Shown here: positions 12,160 to 22,835 of the stretch, in pieces
Layout of the letters: the number at the start of each line of letters is the position of its first letter
Numbering within the stretch: the stretch's first letter is position 1
Source of the DNA: Gerris lacustris
Taxonomy: Eukaryota; Arthropoda; Insecta; Hemiptera; Gerridae
DNA length: 64,000 bases
Assembly: GCA_951217055.1 (NCBI GenBank)
Contig: OX578277.1
Span: forward strand, 107,822,514-107,886,513
Reading direction: 5' to 3'
Program-made: the position numbers and the translations under genes
Notes under the pieces: generated by a model
What the model saw: only the letters and a program-made list of their open reading frames with translations
Database searches by the model: none
What the model was told of the DNA's origin: nothing

Positions 12160-12960
12160 TCACTAAACCAGAAATTCTATTTTCCGAATTAAATTTCATT
12201 AAGTCTCGTTCAGCTAAGTTAAACTAAACGTACAAAATTATTTGTGAAATTTAAAATGACTATGAGAAAAACTAAATAAACATTTACCGTTTATTAACAA
12301 TAAAAGTAAATAGGGAAGTGAATTGTTTCTAAATTAAAACTGAGTTTACATTGCTTCCGAGTTCTTTTAAAGCACTTGTTTAACAATCAATGTAAATTGA
12401 TTTTACCCTTCGTTTTAGATTAACAATGAGTCCCTATAAATACTTTGTATTTATTTGGCTTCCAATTAGGACAAAAAGTTAAAAGAAAAAATAAAAAACA
12501 CTTTGTTTTCCTCTTAGTCAAAATATAGTAAGAATTACAGAGCCTTGAAAATTACAATCCTAGAAATTATCTTTGTTTTGAAAGAATATTTGTCTCATTG
12601 TGATAACAATGTATCTCTATTTATGGATCTCTATCTCAATTTATGGATCTCTATCACTACTTATTGATAATTATTATACTATGTTAAATGTAATTGTGTA
12701 TATTTTACTATTAAGATACTAACTAAAATAAATAGTAGTAACCATGAACTTTAATAAATATCTCCGGTTATATTACCAATAATAAATTAATTTGGCAAAA
12801 TTAATTATTAGATATTCCTGTTAAATTAACAAATTATACAAGTTTAATTTCTCTTCTAAAATTGAGTCATATATATATACTCGAGATCGAGATGCAAGAC
12901 TTATTTTAAATGCAGACAGACATGTGAATTAAAGTATCATTTAGCAAAGGTCAAATAGAA
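12160..12960. other. AT-rich stretch without recognisable feature
   Basis: Apart from a short duplication of TTTATGGATCTCTAT at about 12617-12655 I see no structure. No open frame of note. Confidence 0.5.
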
Positions 12961-12962
12961 CA

Positions 12963-13361
12963 GAGGGTTGAAATTAATCTGGGGCTAGTTTTGACAAGCC
13001 ATCCAAATTTCATTAAAATCAGAAAAGTACTTCTGAAGCTATAGGTGTAAATAAATTAATGTTTGTACACATGTGGAAGAGAAACAAATGAGCGCAAAAG
13101 TTTGCAACTCGCATATGGGACCAACAATGAGCTACTTATGACCTACCATACAAATATCATTAATCCAGACTTGTAGTTTGTAAGATATGTTGGTTCACAA
13201 AACTTGAGTGACAGACCGACAAACAGACATGTAACCAAATATGTTCTCTGATATCTGAAACGGATTTCTGTCTTGGAATTTTAAAAATCGGAGACAAAAT
13301 ATTTTTGTTCTTCAGAACGATAACGTAGCTTCCGTTACCTTCGGTAAGCTCAGAAGCAAAT
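12963..13361 (+). mobile_element. Repeat family A, 5'-truncated copy
   Basis: It runs from the GGTTGAAATTAATCTGGGGC region to the 3' hairpin (CTTCCGTTACCTTCGGTAAG, then CTCAGAAGC). It contains GGGACCAACAATGAGC and GAAACGGATTTCTGTC, but lacks the first 250 or so bases of the family. Confidence 0.8.
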
Positions 13362-13374
13362 AAAAGAGGATTTT

Positions 13375-13485
13375 TTTTTGTTACAGCAAAGGGCCCTCAA
13401 AACATGAAATTTCAATCAAAATCTAAACATCGAATTCTTGCGTCATTACAATAATACCTTCTCACTCATTTTCTAATAATGAGGA
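13375..13485 (+). mobile_element. Fragment of repeat family F
   Basis: The words CCTCAAAACATGAAATTTC, AATCTAAACATCGAATTCTTG and GCGTCATTACAATA match the 3' part of the units at about 27.7-28.9 kb and the palindrome arms at 34.0 and 35.9 kb. Confidence 0.55.
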
Positions 13486-13499
13486 AATAAAAAGCTACT

Positions 13500-13746
13500 A
13501 GCGTTCGATACCCAGTCTGGCACTGGGTATCGAACACATTCGACGCCACAACACGATGTGCCTGCCCTTCGATACCCAGTCTGACACTGGGTATCGAACA
13601 CATTCGACGCCACAACACGATGTGCCCTTCGATACCCAGTCTGGCACTGGGTATCGAACATATTCGACGCCACAACACGATGTGCCCTTCGATACCCAGA
13701 CTGACACTGGGTATCGAACACATTCGACGCCACAACACGATTTGCC
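13500..13746. repeat. 60-bp minisatellite with internal hairpin, 4 units
   Basis: Each unit has a near-palindrome, CGATACCCAGTCTG then an ACTGGGTATCG half, followed by ACACATTCGACGCC and ACAACACGATGTGC. The first unit has a few extra bases. It is less AT-rich than its surroundings. Because 60 is divisible by three, five overlapping frames are open on both strands (within 13466-13858). None has protein-like properties. Confidence 0.95.
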
Positions 13747-13859
13747 CTGGCGGCACATTTCTATCTGTATTTCTCCTTTCTACTTTAATTACAAAATCAA
13801 TAGTAAGAATATAAATTCGAAAAAGATTAAAAGAAACAATTTACTTGAGAATATTTGAA

Positions 13860-14860
13860 GAAAAAAAAATTGGTCGAAACAGAAAAAATAGTGAGTTACA
13901 TTTCTAAATAACTTTTGATGTAAGCGAAATGTCCGAACAAAAAATTTGAACTATACATTAGTTGATGAAGGAGGTAAGGTTAAGAAATAGGTTTTTGCGT
14001 TGTTTCTAAGTGTAGAAGAAATTTTGAAACATTAAAACTGTAGGACGGGAAGGTAAAGGGGAAAAAAGTTTTGCTCTTCTTTAGACAGTTAAAGCGGATC
14101 CAAAACTTTTCTTTACTTTACTTTACTTCTTGTTTCTCTAAAGAAAATATTTTGGTTGAAGAGAAAGAAATTTCTAACTTCTTTGTTCCTTGTCATCGCC
14201 ACTTAAGTAGAAACTGATATTTTGAGGTAAACTCAAGTCGACTTTTAACTAACAAAAATCACCACTGAAACAATCTTTAAAAATTGCATGTTAAAGGGAA
14301 ACAGGAATATCATTGCTGACAATATTGAAATTTAGACAAAATGGACAATTTATTTGAAAATATTTGATTTAAAGATATATTTATTCAGTGGACATATCCT
14401 ATCTAATAAGTTGGAGGGTGGTAAATTAATGTTAAGAATTAAAGAAATCGGGTATGGGGTACTTCGGAACTTTTCCTCACATGCTAACAATGTAAACAAG
14501 CTCTGACATATATAACAAAAGTATCACTTATAACTTTTAAACTAATTAATGAAGTTTCATCGGGTTTTTTTTATATTTGTTCCTTATTTTTTACCGGTTC
14601 CTACGATATACTATATGTCAAAAATATATTTATACTTTCAGCATTATTAACCGCCAAAGTTTCATAATTCAAAAAAACCGATAACTTCAAAATGGCAGCC
14701 AATATCAAAATTAAAATTTTGTGCATTTTATTGTCATTCAGAGAGGAACATTCTTGCCAAATTTCAACTCCATCGGAGTACTTTTCGATTTTTTAAAATG
14801 TTTGCTGGCTCAGCAATATATATGTTAATGAATGTAAAGTAGCAAATATTTAATAATAAT
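13860..14860. other. Unclassified AT-rich stretch
   Basis: No repeat shared with other parts of the window was recognised, apart from generic words such as CCAAATTTCAACTCCATCGG at about 14758, which are typical of insect non-autonomous elements. No credible open frame. Confidence 0.4.
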
Positions 14861-14866
14861 AAAGTT

Positions 14867-16046
14867 GAAAAGATTCAGTTTCTTTTAACCACTTGAATTT
14901 GCTTTTTGATTGATAGTAAAACTTTGGAAACAATTTAGTTTCTTATGACCACTTGAATATGCTCTTTGATTCATAGTAATACTGTGGAAACAATTTAGTT
15001 TCTTATGACCAATTGAATATGCTCTTTGATTCATAGTAATACTGTGGAAAGAATTTAGTTTCTTTTGACCACTTGAATTTGCTTTTTGATTGATAATAAA
15101 ACTTTGGAAACAATTTAGTTTTTTATGACCACTTGAATATGCTCTTTGATTCATAGTAATACTGTGGAAACAATTTAGTTTCTTATGACCACTTGAATAT
15201 GCTATTTGATTCATAGTAATACTGTGGAAAGAATTTAGTTTCTTTTGACCACTTGAATTTACTTTTTGATTGATAATAAAACTTTGGAAACAATTTAGTT
15301 TTTTATGACCACTTGAATATGCTCTTTGATTCATAGTAATACTGTGGAAACAATTTAGTTTTTTATGACCACTTGAATATGCTCTTTGATTCATAGTAAT
15401 ACTGTGGAAAGAATTTAGTTTCTTTTGACCACTTGAATTTGCTTTTTGATTGATAGCAATACTGTGGAAAGAATTTAGTTTCTTTTGACCACTTGAATTT
15501 GCTTTTTGATTGATAGCAATACTGTGGAAAGAATTTAGTTTCTTATGACCACTTGAATTTGCTTTTTGGTTGATAGCAATACTGTGGAAAGAATTTAGTT
15601 TCTTTTGACCACTTGAATTTACTTTTTGATTGATAATAAAACTTTGGAAACAATTTAGTTTTTTATGACCACTTGAATATGCTCTTTGATTCATAGTAAT
15701 ACTGTGGAAAGAATTTAGTTTCTTTTGACCACTTGAATTTGCTTTTTGATTGATAGCAATACTGTGGAAAGAATTTAGTTTCTTTTGACCACTTGAATTT
15801 GCTTTTTGATTGATAGCAATACTGTGGAAAGAATTTAGTTTCTTATGACCACTTGAATTTGCTTTTTGGTTGATAGCAATACTGTGGAAAGAATTTAGTT
15901 TCTTATGACCACTTGAATTTGCTTTTTGATTGATAGCAATACTGTGGAAAGAATTTACTTTCTTTTGACCACTTGAATTTGCTTTTTGATTGATAGCAAT
16001 ACTGTGGAAACAATTTAGTTTCTTTTGGACACTTGAATTTACTCTA
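14867..16046. repeat. 60-bp satellite with higher-order units, about 20 copies
   Basis: The unit contains GACCACTTGAATTTGC, TTTTTGATTGATAG and ACTGTGGAAAGAATTTAG. Diagnostic variants repeat in blocks: 14881-15420 is three successive 180-bp trimers, and the pattern from 15421 is partly repeated from 15721, 300 bp later. A 395-codon minus frame (14885-16072) is open across the whole array with a 20-residue period. Variation between units changes amino acids freely at many codon positions (Gln/His, Ser/Cys, Lys/Arg, Ala/Val, Asn/Tyr), which argues against selection for a protein. Confidence 0.95.
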
Positions 16047-16350
16047 GTCATACCCAAAGAGAAAATGTTCATAATTAAACTTAAATTGAATGTTTTTCAA
16101 AAACATAGACCATATAATACTAGCTGCAGTAATCTGTTCTTGAACGGGTTATTTATGTTTTAACCGTGAAGTTCTGTCTTGAAGTATTTAGACCTTCATC
16201 GGTCTTTGTTTAACACCAATATTTACTCAAGTTTAAATATTCATGGTGAAATCGACTTTTCTGAAAATCTAAAAAAAGACCTGAGGTAGATTAAGATTAA
16301 ACCCACTGTTGACTTCCTTTTGTCTTCAAGATTCAAACAATAGCGTCTGC

Positions 16351-16755
16351 TCAACCTGCAGTTAAATGGATTCCACCAGAGTCAATATTAACAAAGTCAG
16401 AAGCTTCATGGTAATCCCTTGAAACCAAGAGAAAAGGACGTAACTTCAAAGCTGCAAATATTCTGCAGGTTAGCTTCACTTCTAGCTTATCCTTGAATTT
16501 TAAAACTTTAATTAAAAGTTTTGTTTGTACATTGGTCAGAATTAAAAATGTTAGAACCAAACCTATTAACAATTTTATAAAAAAAAAAAATAATAATAAT
16601 TGAAAAGTTAGGTTGACTAAGTATCTGGGGACACGGCAGATGGCAGTAAGTTCTCCAGCTAAGTCGAGCACAGCCGTACTTTCCTTTACTGGACCCTCCT
16701 CTATTATCCTATTGAAGATACTTAAATATATAACACACAACCACACCAGTGACAA
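16351..16755 (-). CDS. Hypothetical 134-codon open frame, doubtful
   Basis: This is the longest frame in the window not explained by a tandem array. It starts MSLVWLCVIYL, has a hydrophobic stretch from about residue 50 to 75 (LLLFFFFIKLLIG) that could span a membrane, then a lysine-rich segment and a C-terminal part ending SGGIHLTAG. Part of the hydrophobic stretch is encoded by a poly-A/AAT tract, as expected by chance. I recognise no domain, and there is no support from neighbours or from a clear transcription or polyadenylation signal. It could include parts of a real exon, but a chance frame is more likely. Confidence 0.12.
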   Translation of the reverse strand: MSLVWLCVIYLSIFNRIIEEGPVKESTAVLDLAGELTAICRVPRYLVNLTFQLLLFFFFIKLLIGLVLTFLILTNVQTKLLIKVLKFKDKLEVKLTCRIFAALKLRPFLLVSRDYHEASDFVNIDSGGIHLTAG

Positions 16756-16759
16756 ACTG

Positions 16760-17160
16760 AACCAGAACTAAAATTGTATCTATAGTAGTTCATAAGATAT
16801 ATGAACCTAAAATTTGTTATTTTGTCACTCACTCACGCAGTCATAATTCTAAGGCACTTCTAACAATCCTAGAAACATGAAATTTTGTATACAGGGTAAA
16901 CAGCGCCACTAGAGCTACCTAGTAGAGAACTTTAAAATGTTGAGATTGATTTGACAGTATTGATTGACAGTTATCTTAAAGTGTAAACATATTTATTCCA
17001 GAGCATTTTATTTAGTTCAATTTGAACACCCACAGACGAAGAAGATAACAGAACGACGAAAGATTAATAGGTTGGCTAAACCTATATGATCTCACAACTT
17101 TTTACACTAGTTTTGGGATATATTAAGTGACAAAACCCACTGACTCGCTAATCAAAATAT
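16760..17160. other. Unclassified stretch before the family B composite
   Basis: Mixed sequence including GTCACTCACTCACGCAGTC at about 16825 and the word AAACATGAAATTTTGTATAC at about 16873, which resemble internal parts of non-autonomous elements. No boundaries could be placed. Confidence 0.35.
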
Positions 17161-17164
17161 TTGG

Positions 17165-18475
17165 GTTCTTCTCTTAGAATAATACTATATATAGAAGGAG
17201 GATCACTGATAACATTGAAGCCAACTTTGGTTGTGTCCCTTAATCCGCGTTCTAAAAATTCATTTTGTAATTTGTGACGTCATAACTCTAAAACTAGCCA
17301 TCGCGTGGCTCTATCATTGAAGCGAGCGTATTGCAATAAAATACTGAATATTGAAATTTGTTGATCATGATGAATGTCATAGTTGAAGATAAGTGGAAGA
17401 GGGTAGTAAGGGGTAGAGTGGGGGTACTCGGTACAAAGCTTTACTTCATAACAAACCTACACACAAAACGACTATAAGAATCTTAACTACCCGGAATAGC
17501 TTTTAAACTAATATTATAAATGTATCACTTCATTACTCAAATACTACTGCATGTATCAAGTTGAAATTTTACATACTTGTTTCAATTGTACTTTAGACGA
17601 TGTACATGAAGTTTTATTAAGATCGTTACGTTAGAACATAAGATATCAGTAAAAAGGTTGTTTTCTCTATTTTAAACGTTTAGGTCCGCTTTAATAGTTT
17701 TAGCGATCTTTATTAAATCATAGCAGTGTCGTTGTTGGTTTTACTGAAAAATGTTATTAACAAAAAATGTTCGTCTCATCGAGTAGGTGATGATAGAATT
17801 TTTTCCCGTCCTGAAATTCCAATTTTAAATTTGAAGCTCACGTTTATGCGAGCATTGCGCGCGAACTCTTGGACGGATCACGCTGTCCAACGAACTTAGC
17901 CTGAGTATTAGTAAGAAGATCATGTATACCAAATTTCAACTAAATCGGTCAACTTTTACTCAAGTTATCGTCACACGCGTAAACGTTACTGACAGACAGA
18001 CAGACAGACAAGATGCATATTTAGTTGAATGTAAGAAGCTCGCTTACGCTCGCTTCAATTATTTGCCTTCGGTTTTTTAATTTATTTTTTTATTTAATTA
18101 TAATTATTGATAGTCAGTTTAGTTTATTGTAATATTTGTTTTGTGTTTTATCTTATTTTAGCTTGAAATATGCTAAAAATAATGTTTATTATATCATGCT
18201 AGGCGAGTTGTAAAAAAATGACGTCAGAGTGAAACGTAAACAATAACCAATGGCAGGGTTTTTCTTCTTGATGTTTGTGAGCGGGCTTTGAATAGTTACT
18301 AAAGCATGGCCAACCTTCTCCTGTTTAAATGAAAAAAATGAGTATTGTTATGTTGACAGCCTGGTCTTAAGGACACAACCTCTCGGCAAAAGTTGGCTTC
18401 AGTCTCTTATCAGTAATTGCTTAGGATTCCGATTCTATGCTCCTTCTATATATAGTATTAAGCTAAGGTTCTTCT
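17165..18475. mobile_element. Inverted-repeat-bounded composite around family B
   Basis: AATACTATATATAGAAGGAG at 17181-17200 is perfectly complementary to 18440-18459. Further in, 17215-17243 (GAAGCCAACTTTGGTTGTG) pairs imperfectly with 18367-18402. These arms of about 80-100 bp enclose a family B copy and its flanks, so the whole 1.3 kb may have been a single element or an inverted duplication split by family B. Confidence 0.6.
17292..18059 (+). mobile_element. Repeat family B, uninterrupted copy
   Basis: Family B is about 770 bp. One side carries GCCATCGCGTGGCTCTATC next to TTGAAGCGAGCGTA. The other finishes CTTACGCTCGCTTCAA, so TTGAAGCGAGCGTA occurs inverted at both sides, and a GACA microsatellite sits 60 bp inside. 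This copy has no insertion at the site where the two other copies carry a GGCTGCGGCCACAC element, so it serves as the empty-site reference (near 17495). Confidence 0.85.
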
Positions 18476-18780
18476 AGACCACCTAGAGAATCGTTGTTTT
18501 TGCGTTTAGTAAGAAATTGGCAAAACCGATTAGAAAAAAATCCGAAATGTTAAAAAATATATAATTTTTTACCCCCCTTAAAAAAATTAAAGATGGTGGA
18601 CTCAACTTTAAAGTATTTTGGAGGTCAATTGAGGCTAAACGGTAAGTCGTATCGAAAAGTAAATTGCACCATTGAGTAGCTAATATTAAATGATCTACAA
18701 CTTTGGTCCTATGACTTTTTGGCGTCCGCAATTGTTGACCGATTTAATTTCTAATTGGGGTGCTTAAACCTCACTCTTAA

Positions 18781-18945
18781 GCCGACCGCACACGATCAAT
18801 AGTATTGTCAATAATAGTATTGACAATACTATTGTCAATATGTCAATTTAGTAACAAATTTTCATCAATACTGTTTTTTTATATCAATACTAACCCCGCA
18901 AACGGTCAATAGTATTGACAATACTATTGATCGTGTGCGACCTGC
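18781..18945. mobile_element. 165-bp foldback MITE with TTAA target duplication
   Basis: The ends GCCGACCGCACACGATCAAT and the complement of GATCGTGTGCGACCTGC form inverted repeats of about 33 bp with few mismatches. TTAA flanks both sides (18777-18780 and 18946-18949). The core repeats CAATAGTATTGACAATACTA in both orientations. TTAA duplication fits piggyBac-like elements, and a TAA/TTA reading would fit PIF/Harbinger. The ends do not decide between them. Confidence 0.8.
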
Positions 18946-18949
18946 TTAA

Positions 18950-19890
18950 TGCTCTTTAAATCGAGTATTTATTATTTTATTATTTTTTCCTTGAACTAGA
19001 GTTATTAAATATTTACTGGTACGACTGCCGTATTAAGAGAAGATACAGTAATTACAGTAATGGACTATCATGGTTCATAATTGTTCAATGACTTTCCAGT
19101 TTAATTGGTTTTGACTAAGTATATTTTCTTATTTATTATACCTTTTTCTTAGCATTGTTATTTATTACTACATTTCATAGTTTCTATCGGCTATTTTTTA
19201 AATAAGTATATAGATAGATGCCTAACTATAATTTGGAGAGTACCCATTATATTCTTAGTAACGGAATGAATTATGTATAATAAAGTTTTGATTTTATTCC
19301 TAGAAGGCTTTGGAAACAAAACTATTTAGGCATTTCATTTAATTGCTAGGCCTACATGATAATATAGGAAACGTAGCCACTAATACTTAGCATGAGCCCA
19401 GCGTGGATCGCGGGGTGAAGGCTAGTATAAAATAAATGTTGACTGACACATTATTCATGTCTTTTATATCAGAATATAATTACTCGATTAGAAATAATGA
19501 AAATAATTAAACGGATTTAATTTGAAAAACACATTATTGAAAACTTCGATTGTATTAGCAGACAATAATACATAATATGTTAATTAAAAACAGTTTTTCT
19601 CAGTATCTCACTTCATTGTTTTGACTATTTGATAAAGTTTTCGATTAACAAACTGAATTTATCTAAAATACAATCAACGCAGTATTAATTGCTAAAGAGG
19701 TCCTTCGAATTTATAATCAGTTAAATGATAATTATTAATTAATGAATGATTAGAAAAGAGGATAATAAAGGACAATATAATTAATCAAGGCATACATATT
19801 ACAGGGGTGTAGGGGACATTATATAATTAATAGGGGACAAGGACTTCAGTTCGGGGATAACATGAGATTATAATATCAGAAAAGAAGAAC
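18950..19890. other. AT-rich stretch without recognisable feature
   Basis: No repeat, RNA fold or credible open frame was recognised. Sequence is uniformly AT-rich. Confidence 0.5.
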
Positions 19891-19894
19891 GTAT

Positions 19895-20018
19895 AACAAA
19901 AATTGAGCGACAGACCGACAGGCAGAAATGGGACCACAAATGTTCCCTGATGTCTAAAACGGATTTCTGTCTAGGTATTTTTGAAATCGGAAACATAAAA
20001 ATTTTGCGGAAGCAAAAA
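19895..20018 (+). mobile_element. Repeat family A fragment
   Basis: Contains AAAATTGAGCGACAGACCGA and CGGATTTCTGTCTAGG, then jumps to GCGGAAGC, so the hairpin has been deleted. It lies directly upstream of a longer family A copy in the same orientation. Confidence 0.7.
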
Positions 20019-20053
20019 TTACGAGAAAAAAAATCAACAAAATAATAAATATA

Positions 20054-20830
20054 CTGCCAACTAGTGTGGCACATAGCTTCCTCTCATCCAATCATGTTCT
20101 TAATTGATTTTATGATTTTACAAGCCATTATTGTCTAATTTATTTAATTGTTCACCCCCTTTTAGCGAATTTTTGAAGAAAATTAAGCTATTGCAATGGC
20201 TTCAATTTTTTTTTTTTTTGTAATGCGAATTTTTGAAACTTTTCTCCATGGTAATCCGTTTTAGACCATTCTGAATCAATTCCTAAAATTTAACACTTTT
20301 TTTATGTATATAAAAAAAAATTTTCTTTGAAAATTTGCTCATTAGGTCATGGTGCATGACTGGACATTTTATTTAATGTCATAATTGTTTTGATTTTTTA
20401 AATGAATTAAAGAATCAATTAAGCAAGAGATTAAGAGCGTAGATGGTTGAAATTTATCTGGGGCTATCTGCGGTCTACTTTCGACAAACCATCCAAATAT
20501 CATAAAAATCAGATGAGTGTACTTATGAAGATATAGGTATAAATAAATGTATGTTTGGGCGCATGTTGAAGAGAAACAGGCGCAGAAGGTTGAAACTTAT
20601 ATGGGACCAACAATGGGCTAATTATGACCGACCGTAGTTAGTAAGATATGTTGGTTCGCAAAAATTGAACGACAAAACTGACAGACCGACAGATAGACAG
20701 TGAACCAAAAATGTTCCCTGATGTCTGAAACGGATTTGTCTTGGAATTTTGGAAATCGGATACATAAAATATTTTCGTTCTTCAGTACGATCACATAGCT
20801 TCCGTTACCTTCGGTAAGTTCGGAAGCAAA
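20054..20830 (+). mobile_element. Repeat family A, full-length copy
   Basis: Starts CTGCCAACTAGTGTGGCAC and ends TTCGGTAAGTTCGGAAGC. At about 777 bp it shows the complete layout: 5' CACATAGCTTCC, poly-T at 20207-20219, GGGACCAACAATGGGC, GACAGACCGACAG, then the terminal hairpin, which repeats CACATAGCTTCC. Confidence 0.9.
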
Positions 20831-20837
20831 AAATTGA

Positions 20838-22306
20838 CTGCCAATTGGTGTGGCAGATAGCTTTCTCGCATCATATTGCTTAGTTTATTGATTTTATGCT
20901 TTCACTAGCCATTATTCCGTATAATTTGTTTAATTGATGCCCTCGTTTTTTTAATCTGACAAAATTGTTTTAATTTTTTAAATGAATTAAAATATCAATA
21001 TAGCAAACGTTAAAGAGCGCAGACGGTTCAAATTAATCTGGGGTTATTTGCGAGTTACTTTCGATATGCTATAAAAGTTTCATACAAATCAGATGAGTAC
21101 TTTTGAAGCTATAGGTGTAAATAAATGTATGTTTGAGAGCATGTGGAAGAGAAACAAATTGGTGCCGAATGTTGAAACTTATACAGGGTGGTCCAAAAGT
21201 CTCCCCCCCCCCCCCCCCCCCCCTCTTAACTTTTGAACGGTTTGAGATAAATTAATGAAACTTGGGGGATCTGTACCATGCAAAGGGAAGTTTGTTTTCA
21301 TGCAATCACCCACTAGGGGCAACTGCCCACTTTGCCCCCAGGCCACCCAACTTTAAAATTTCAAATTGGAGTGTATATTTTTGATAGCATATTTGGATTC
21401 TACGGTGAAAAATAATAAACTTTTACTTAAAACTATTTTTTCTATCTCCAATATTTTGCCCTCTACAGGGGGGCAAAGATAGCAAAATAACCCTTCCGAA
21501 ATTGTAAAAAAAATAACACTTAGATCGTTATAAAATCTAAACGGTTTGAAATAAAGTCATGGAACTTGGGGTATCTGTACCATGTAAAGGGAAGTGTTTA
21601 ATAATCCACTCGCGTACGAGGGGCAACCTCCATTTTGCCCCTAGGCGCTTAAATCTGCGATTTTTACACCTGTGCCACCCTATAGGGGGCAAAATATTAG
21701 AGGTAGAAAAAAAAGTTGAAGTTTCATTAATTTATCTATAACCGTTTAGATTTTACAACGTATTATCGGTAGGGTAATTTTGCTATCTTTGTCCACCTAT
21801 AGGGGGCAAAATATTGGGAATAGAAAAAAAAGTTTCAAGTAAAAGTTTATTATTTTTCACTGTAGAATCCAAATATGCTATCAAAAATATACACTCCAAT
21901 TTGAAATTTTGAAGTTGGGTGGCCTGGGGGCAAAGTGGGTGGTTGCCCCTAGTGGGTGATTGCATGAAAACAAACTTCCCTTTGCATGGTAGAGATCCCT
22001 CAAGTTTCATTAATTTATCTCAAACCGTTCAAAAGTTAAGAGGGGGGGGGAGACTTTTGGACCACCCTGTATGGGACCAACAATGAGCTAATTATAACCT
22101 ACCATACAAATTTCATTAAAATTGAACGTGTAGTTTTTAAGATACGTTGGTTCGCAAAAATGAACGACAGACCGACACGAAACCAAGAATGTTCCTTGAT
22201 GTCTGAAACGGATTTCTGTCCGGGAATTTTTTAAATCGTAGACCTAAACATTTTTCGTTCTCCAGAACACATAGCTTACGTTACCTTCGGTAAGCTCGGA
22301 AGCAAA
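20838..22306 (+). mobile_element. Repeat family A copy split by a foldback element
   Basis: Starts CTGCCAATTGGTGTGGCAG, eight bases after the preceding copy ends, giving a tandem pair. It is interrupted after GTTGAAACTTATA by an 886-bp insertion (21184-22069) and resumes with TATGGGACCAACAATGAGC, finishing in the usual 3' hairpin. Removing the insertion restores the family sequence. Confidence 0.9.
21184..22069. mobile_element. 886-bp foldback MITE with TA target duplication
   Basis: The ends are CAGGGTGGTCCAAAAGTCTC and its exact complement, flanked by TA (21182-21183 and 22070-22071). The arms stay complementary for about 290 bp each, so the element can snap back almost completely. The middle (about 21485-21770) holds a diverged inner copy of the same words (GTACCATGTAAAGGGAAGTG). 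TA duplication fits the Tc1/mariner group, but no transposase remains. Frames at 21559-21741 and 21783-22010 are arm sequence. The empty site is readable in other family A copies. Confidence 0.9.
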
Positions 22307-22346
22307 ATTAAAATTAAAGAAGCCAGTCAACAAAATAAATAATTAA

Positions 22347-22682
22347 TCAGATGAGTACTTTTGAAGCTATAGGTGTAAATAAATGTATGTTTGTGAGCAT
22401 GTGGAAGAGAAACAAATTGGCGCAGAATGTTGAAACTTATATGGGACCAACAATGGGCTAATTATGACCTACCATCCAAATTTCATTAAAATTGCACGTG
22501 TAGTTTTTAAGATATGTTGGTTCGCAAAAATTGAACGACAGACCGACACGGAACCAAAAATGATCCCTGATGTCTGAAACGGATTTCTGTCTTGGAATTT
22601 TTGAAATTGGGGACATAAAATATTTGCGTTCTTCAGAACGATCACATAGCTTCTGTTACTTTCGGTAAGCTCGGAAGCAAAA
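22347..22682 (+). mobile_element. Repeat family A, 5'-truncated copy
   Basis: Begins ATCAGATGAGTACTTTTG and ends with the hairpin and GCTCGGAAGC. The sequence just after this copy (AGTCAACAAAACAAATAATT) matches that just after the previous copy (AGTCAACAAAATAAATAATT), so the pair arose by tandem duplication that included flanking DNA. Confidence 0.85.
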
Positions 22683-22835
22683 TTAAAATAAAAGAAACAA
22701 GTCAACAAAACAAATAATTAAATTAAGAGTTATAAATCAAAATGCATATAATTCTGATTTCATGGTTTGGTCGTGATTTTGACAGCTAATGTATGCCTGC
22801 AGTTAATTGGTTTTAGAACTTACTCATGATGTTTA

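Noticed and set aside
13500..13746. CRISPR-like array of hairpin repeats
   Set aside because: The units are head-to-tail with no variable spacers, and the sequence is eukaryotic repeat-rich DNA.
14885..16072. 395-codon open frame with 20-residue repeats
   Set aside because: The frame is a consequence of a 60-bp tandem unit lacking stops in one phase. Differences between units are mostly amino-acid-changing, and the frame begins and ends at the array borders.
16355..16405. Possible kinase-like micro-exon (KWIPPESIL in plus frame, between AG and GT)
   Set aside because: It is only about 50 bases, lacks a polypyrimidine tract, has no neighbouring exon, and the following residues do not match the kinase pattern.
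21559..22010. 60- and 75-codon frames with similar GSLPCKGK-type starts
   Set aside because: They are the two arms and inner copy of the foldback element read in frame.
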